A stretch of 5,946 bases of DNA. Origin: an uncultured Collinsella sp. GTDB taxonomy: Bacteria > Actinomycetota > Coriobacteriia > Coriobacteriales > Coriobacteriaceae. The stretch spans positions 1 through 5,946 of the forward strand of contig CAUCTV010000072.1 in the NCBI GenBank assembly GCA_958445895.1, given 5' to 3'. This document shows, one piece after another, positions 5,895-5,946 of this stretch (within the stretch, counting starts at the first letter, position 1; each line of letters begins with the position of its first letter). The translations under genes and the position numbers were made by a program. The notes under the pieces are model-generated. The model saw only the letters and a program-made list of their open reading frames with translations, did not search any database and had not been told where the DNA came from.

Positions 5895-5946
5895 TCGATA
5901 CCGAGCACGTTAAATGCGACACCTGTACTGCCCCCGAGCCCATGGA
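5891..5946 (+). CDS. 5' end of the next suf-operon gene (runs off the right edge)
   Basis: ATG at 5891 overlaps the sufD stop as ATGA and opens a frame to the window end: MIDTEHVKCDTCTAPEPM, 18 full codons plus two bases. The start and operon membership are well supported by the overlap and the ribosome binding site. Function cannot be read from so few residues. In related operons sufD is followed by the cysteine desulfurase gene sufS and then sufU, so sufS is the leading guess. The early CDTC pair (Cys9, Cys12) is not something I associate with a typical SufS N-terminus. Confidence 0.7.
   Translation, partial: MIDTEHVKCDTCTAPEPM

Overview
The window looks like chromosomal DNA from a high-GC Gram-positive gut actinobacterium of the Coriobacteriia, with Collinsella or a close relative the best guess. 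This rests on GC-rich codon use (GCC, CTC, ACC, GAC), strong purine-rich ribosome binding sites, a compact sufC-sufB-sufD order beside an IscR-like Rrf2 regulator, and a secreted lysozyme-like protein with a long low-complexity tail. The assignment is inference: there is no rRNA or other marker in the window.

Layout. Positions 1-1602 (minus strand) carry the first 534 codons of a secreted protein that runs off the left edge. It has a signal peptide, a lysozyme-like globular domain, then about 245 residues of Ser/Asp/Asn/Gly- and later Lys/Glu-rich linker. Positions 1603-1741 are a short intergenic gap with a GTTGTTG/CAACAAC dyad. Positions 1742-2173 (minus) encode an Rrf2-family regulator with three cysteines in the IscR cluster region. 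Positions 2174-2397 are a dense divergent control region. Positions 2398-5894 (plus) hold sufC, sufB and sufD, packed with a 12-nt gap and then a TAATG overlap. A fourth gene starts at 5891 through an ATGA overlap and leaves the window after 18 codons.

How it works together. SufB, SufC and SufD form the SufBC2D scaffold/ATPase complex that assembles Fe-S clusters in the cytoplasm. The divergent IscR-like protein is the obvious candidate Fe-S sensor for this operon. The control region holds a 25-bp site that fits the E. coli type-1 IscR consensus at 21 of 25 positions as I recall it, just upstream of a plausible sufC promoter. It also holds a separate, unexplained pair of 31-bp dyads (TGGGACAA...TTGTCCCA), repeated 44 bp apart, over the regulator's own start region. 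The dyad pair is the least conventional feature here. The suf genes themselves look ordinary and intact. I see no mobile element, CRISPR array, tRNA or rRNA.
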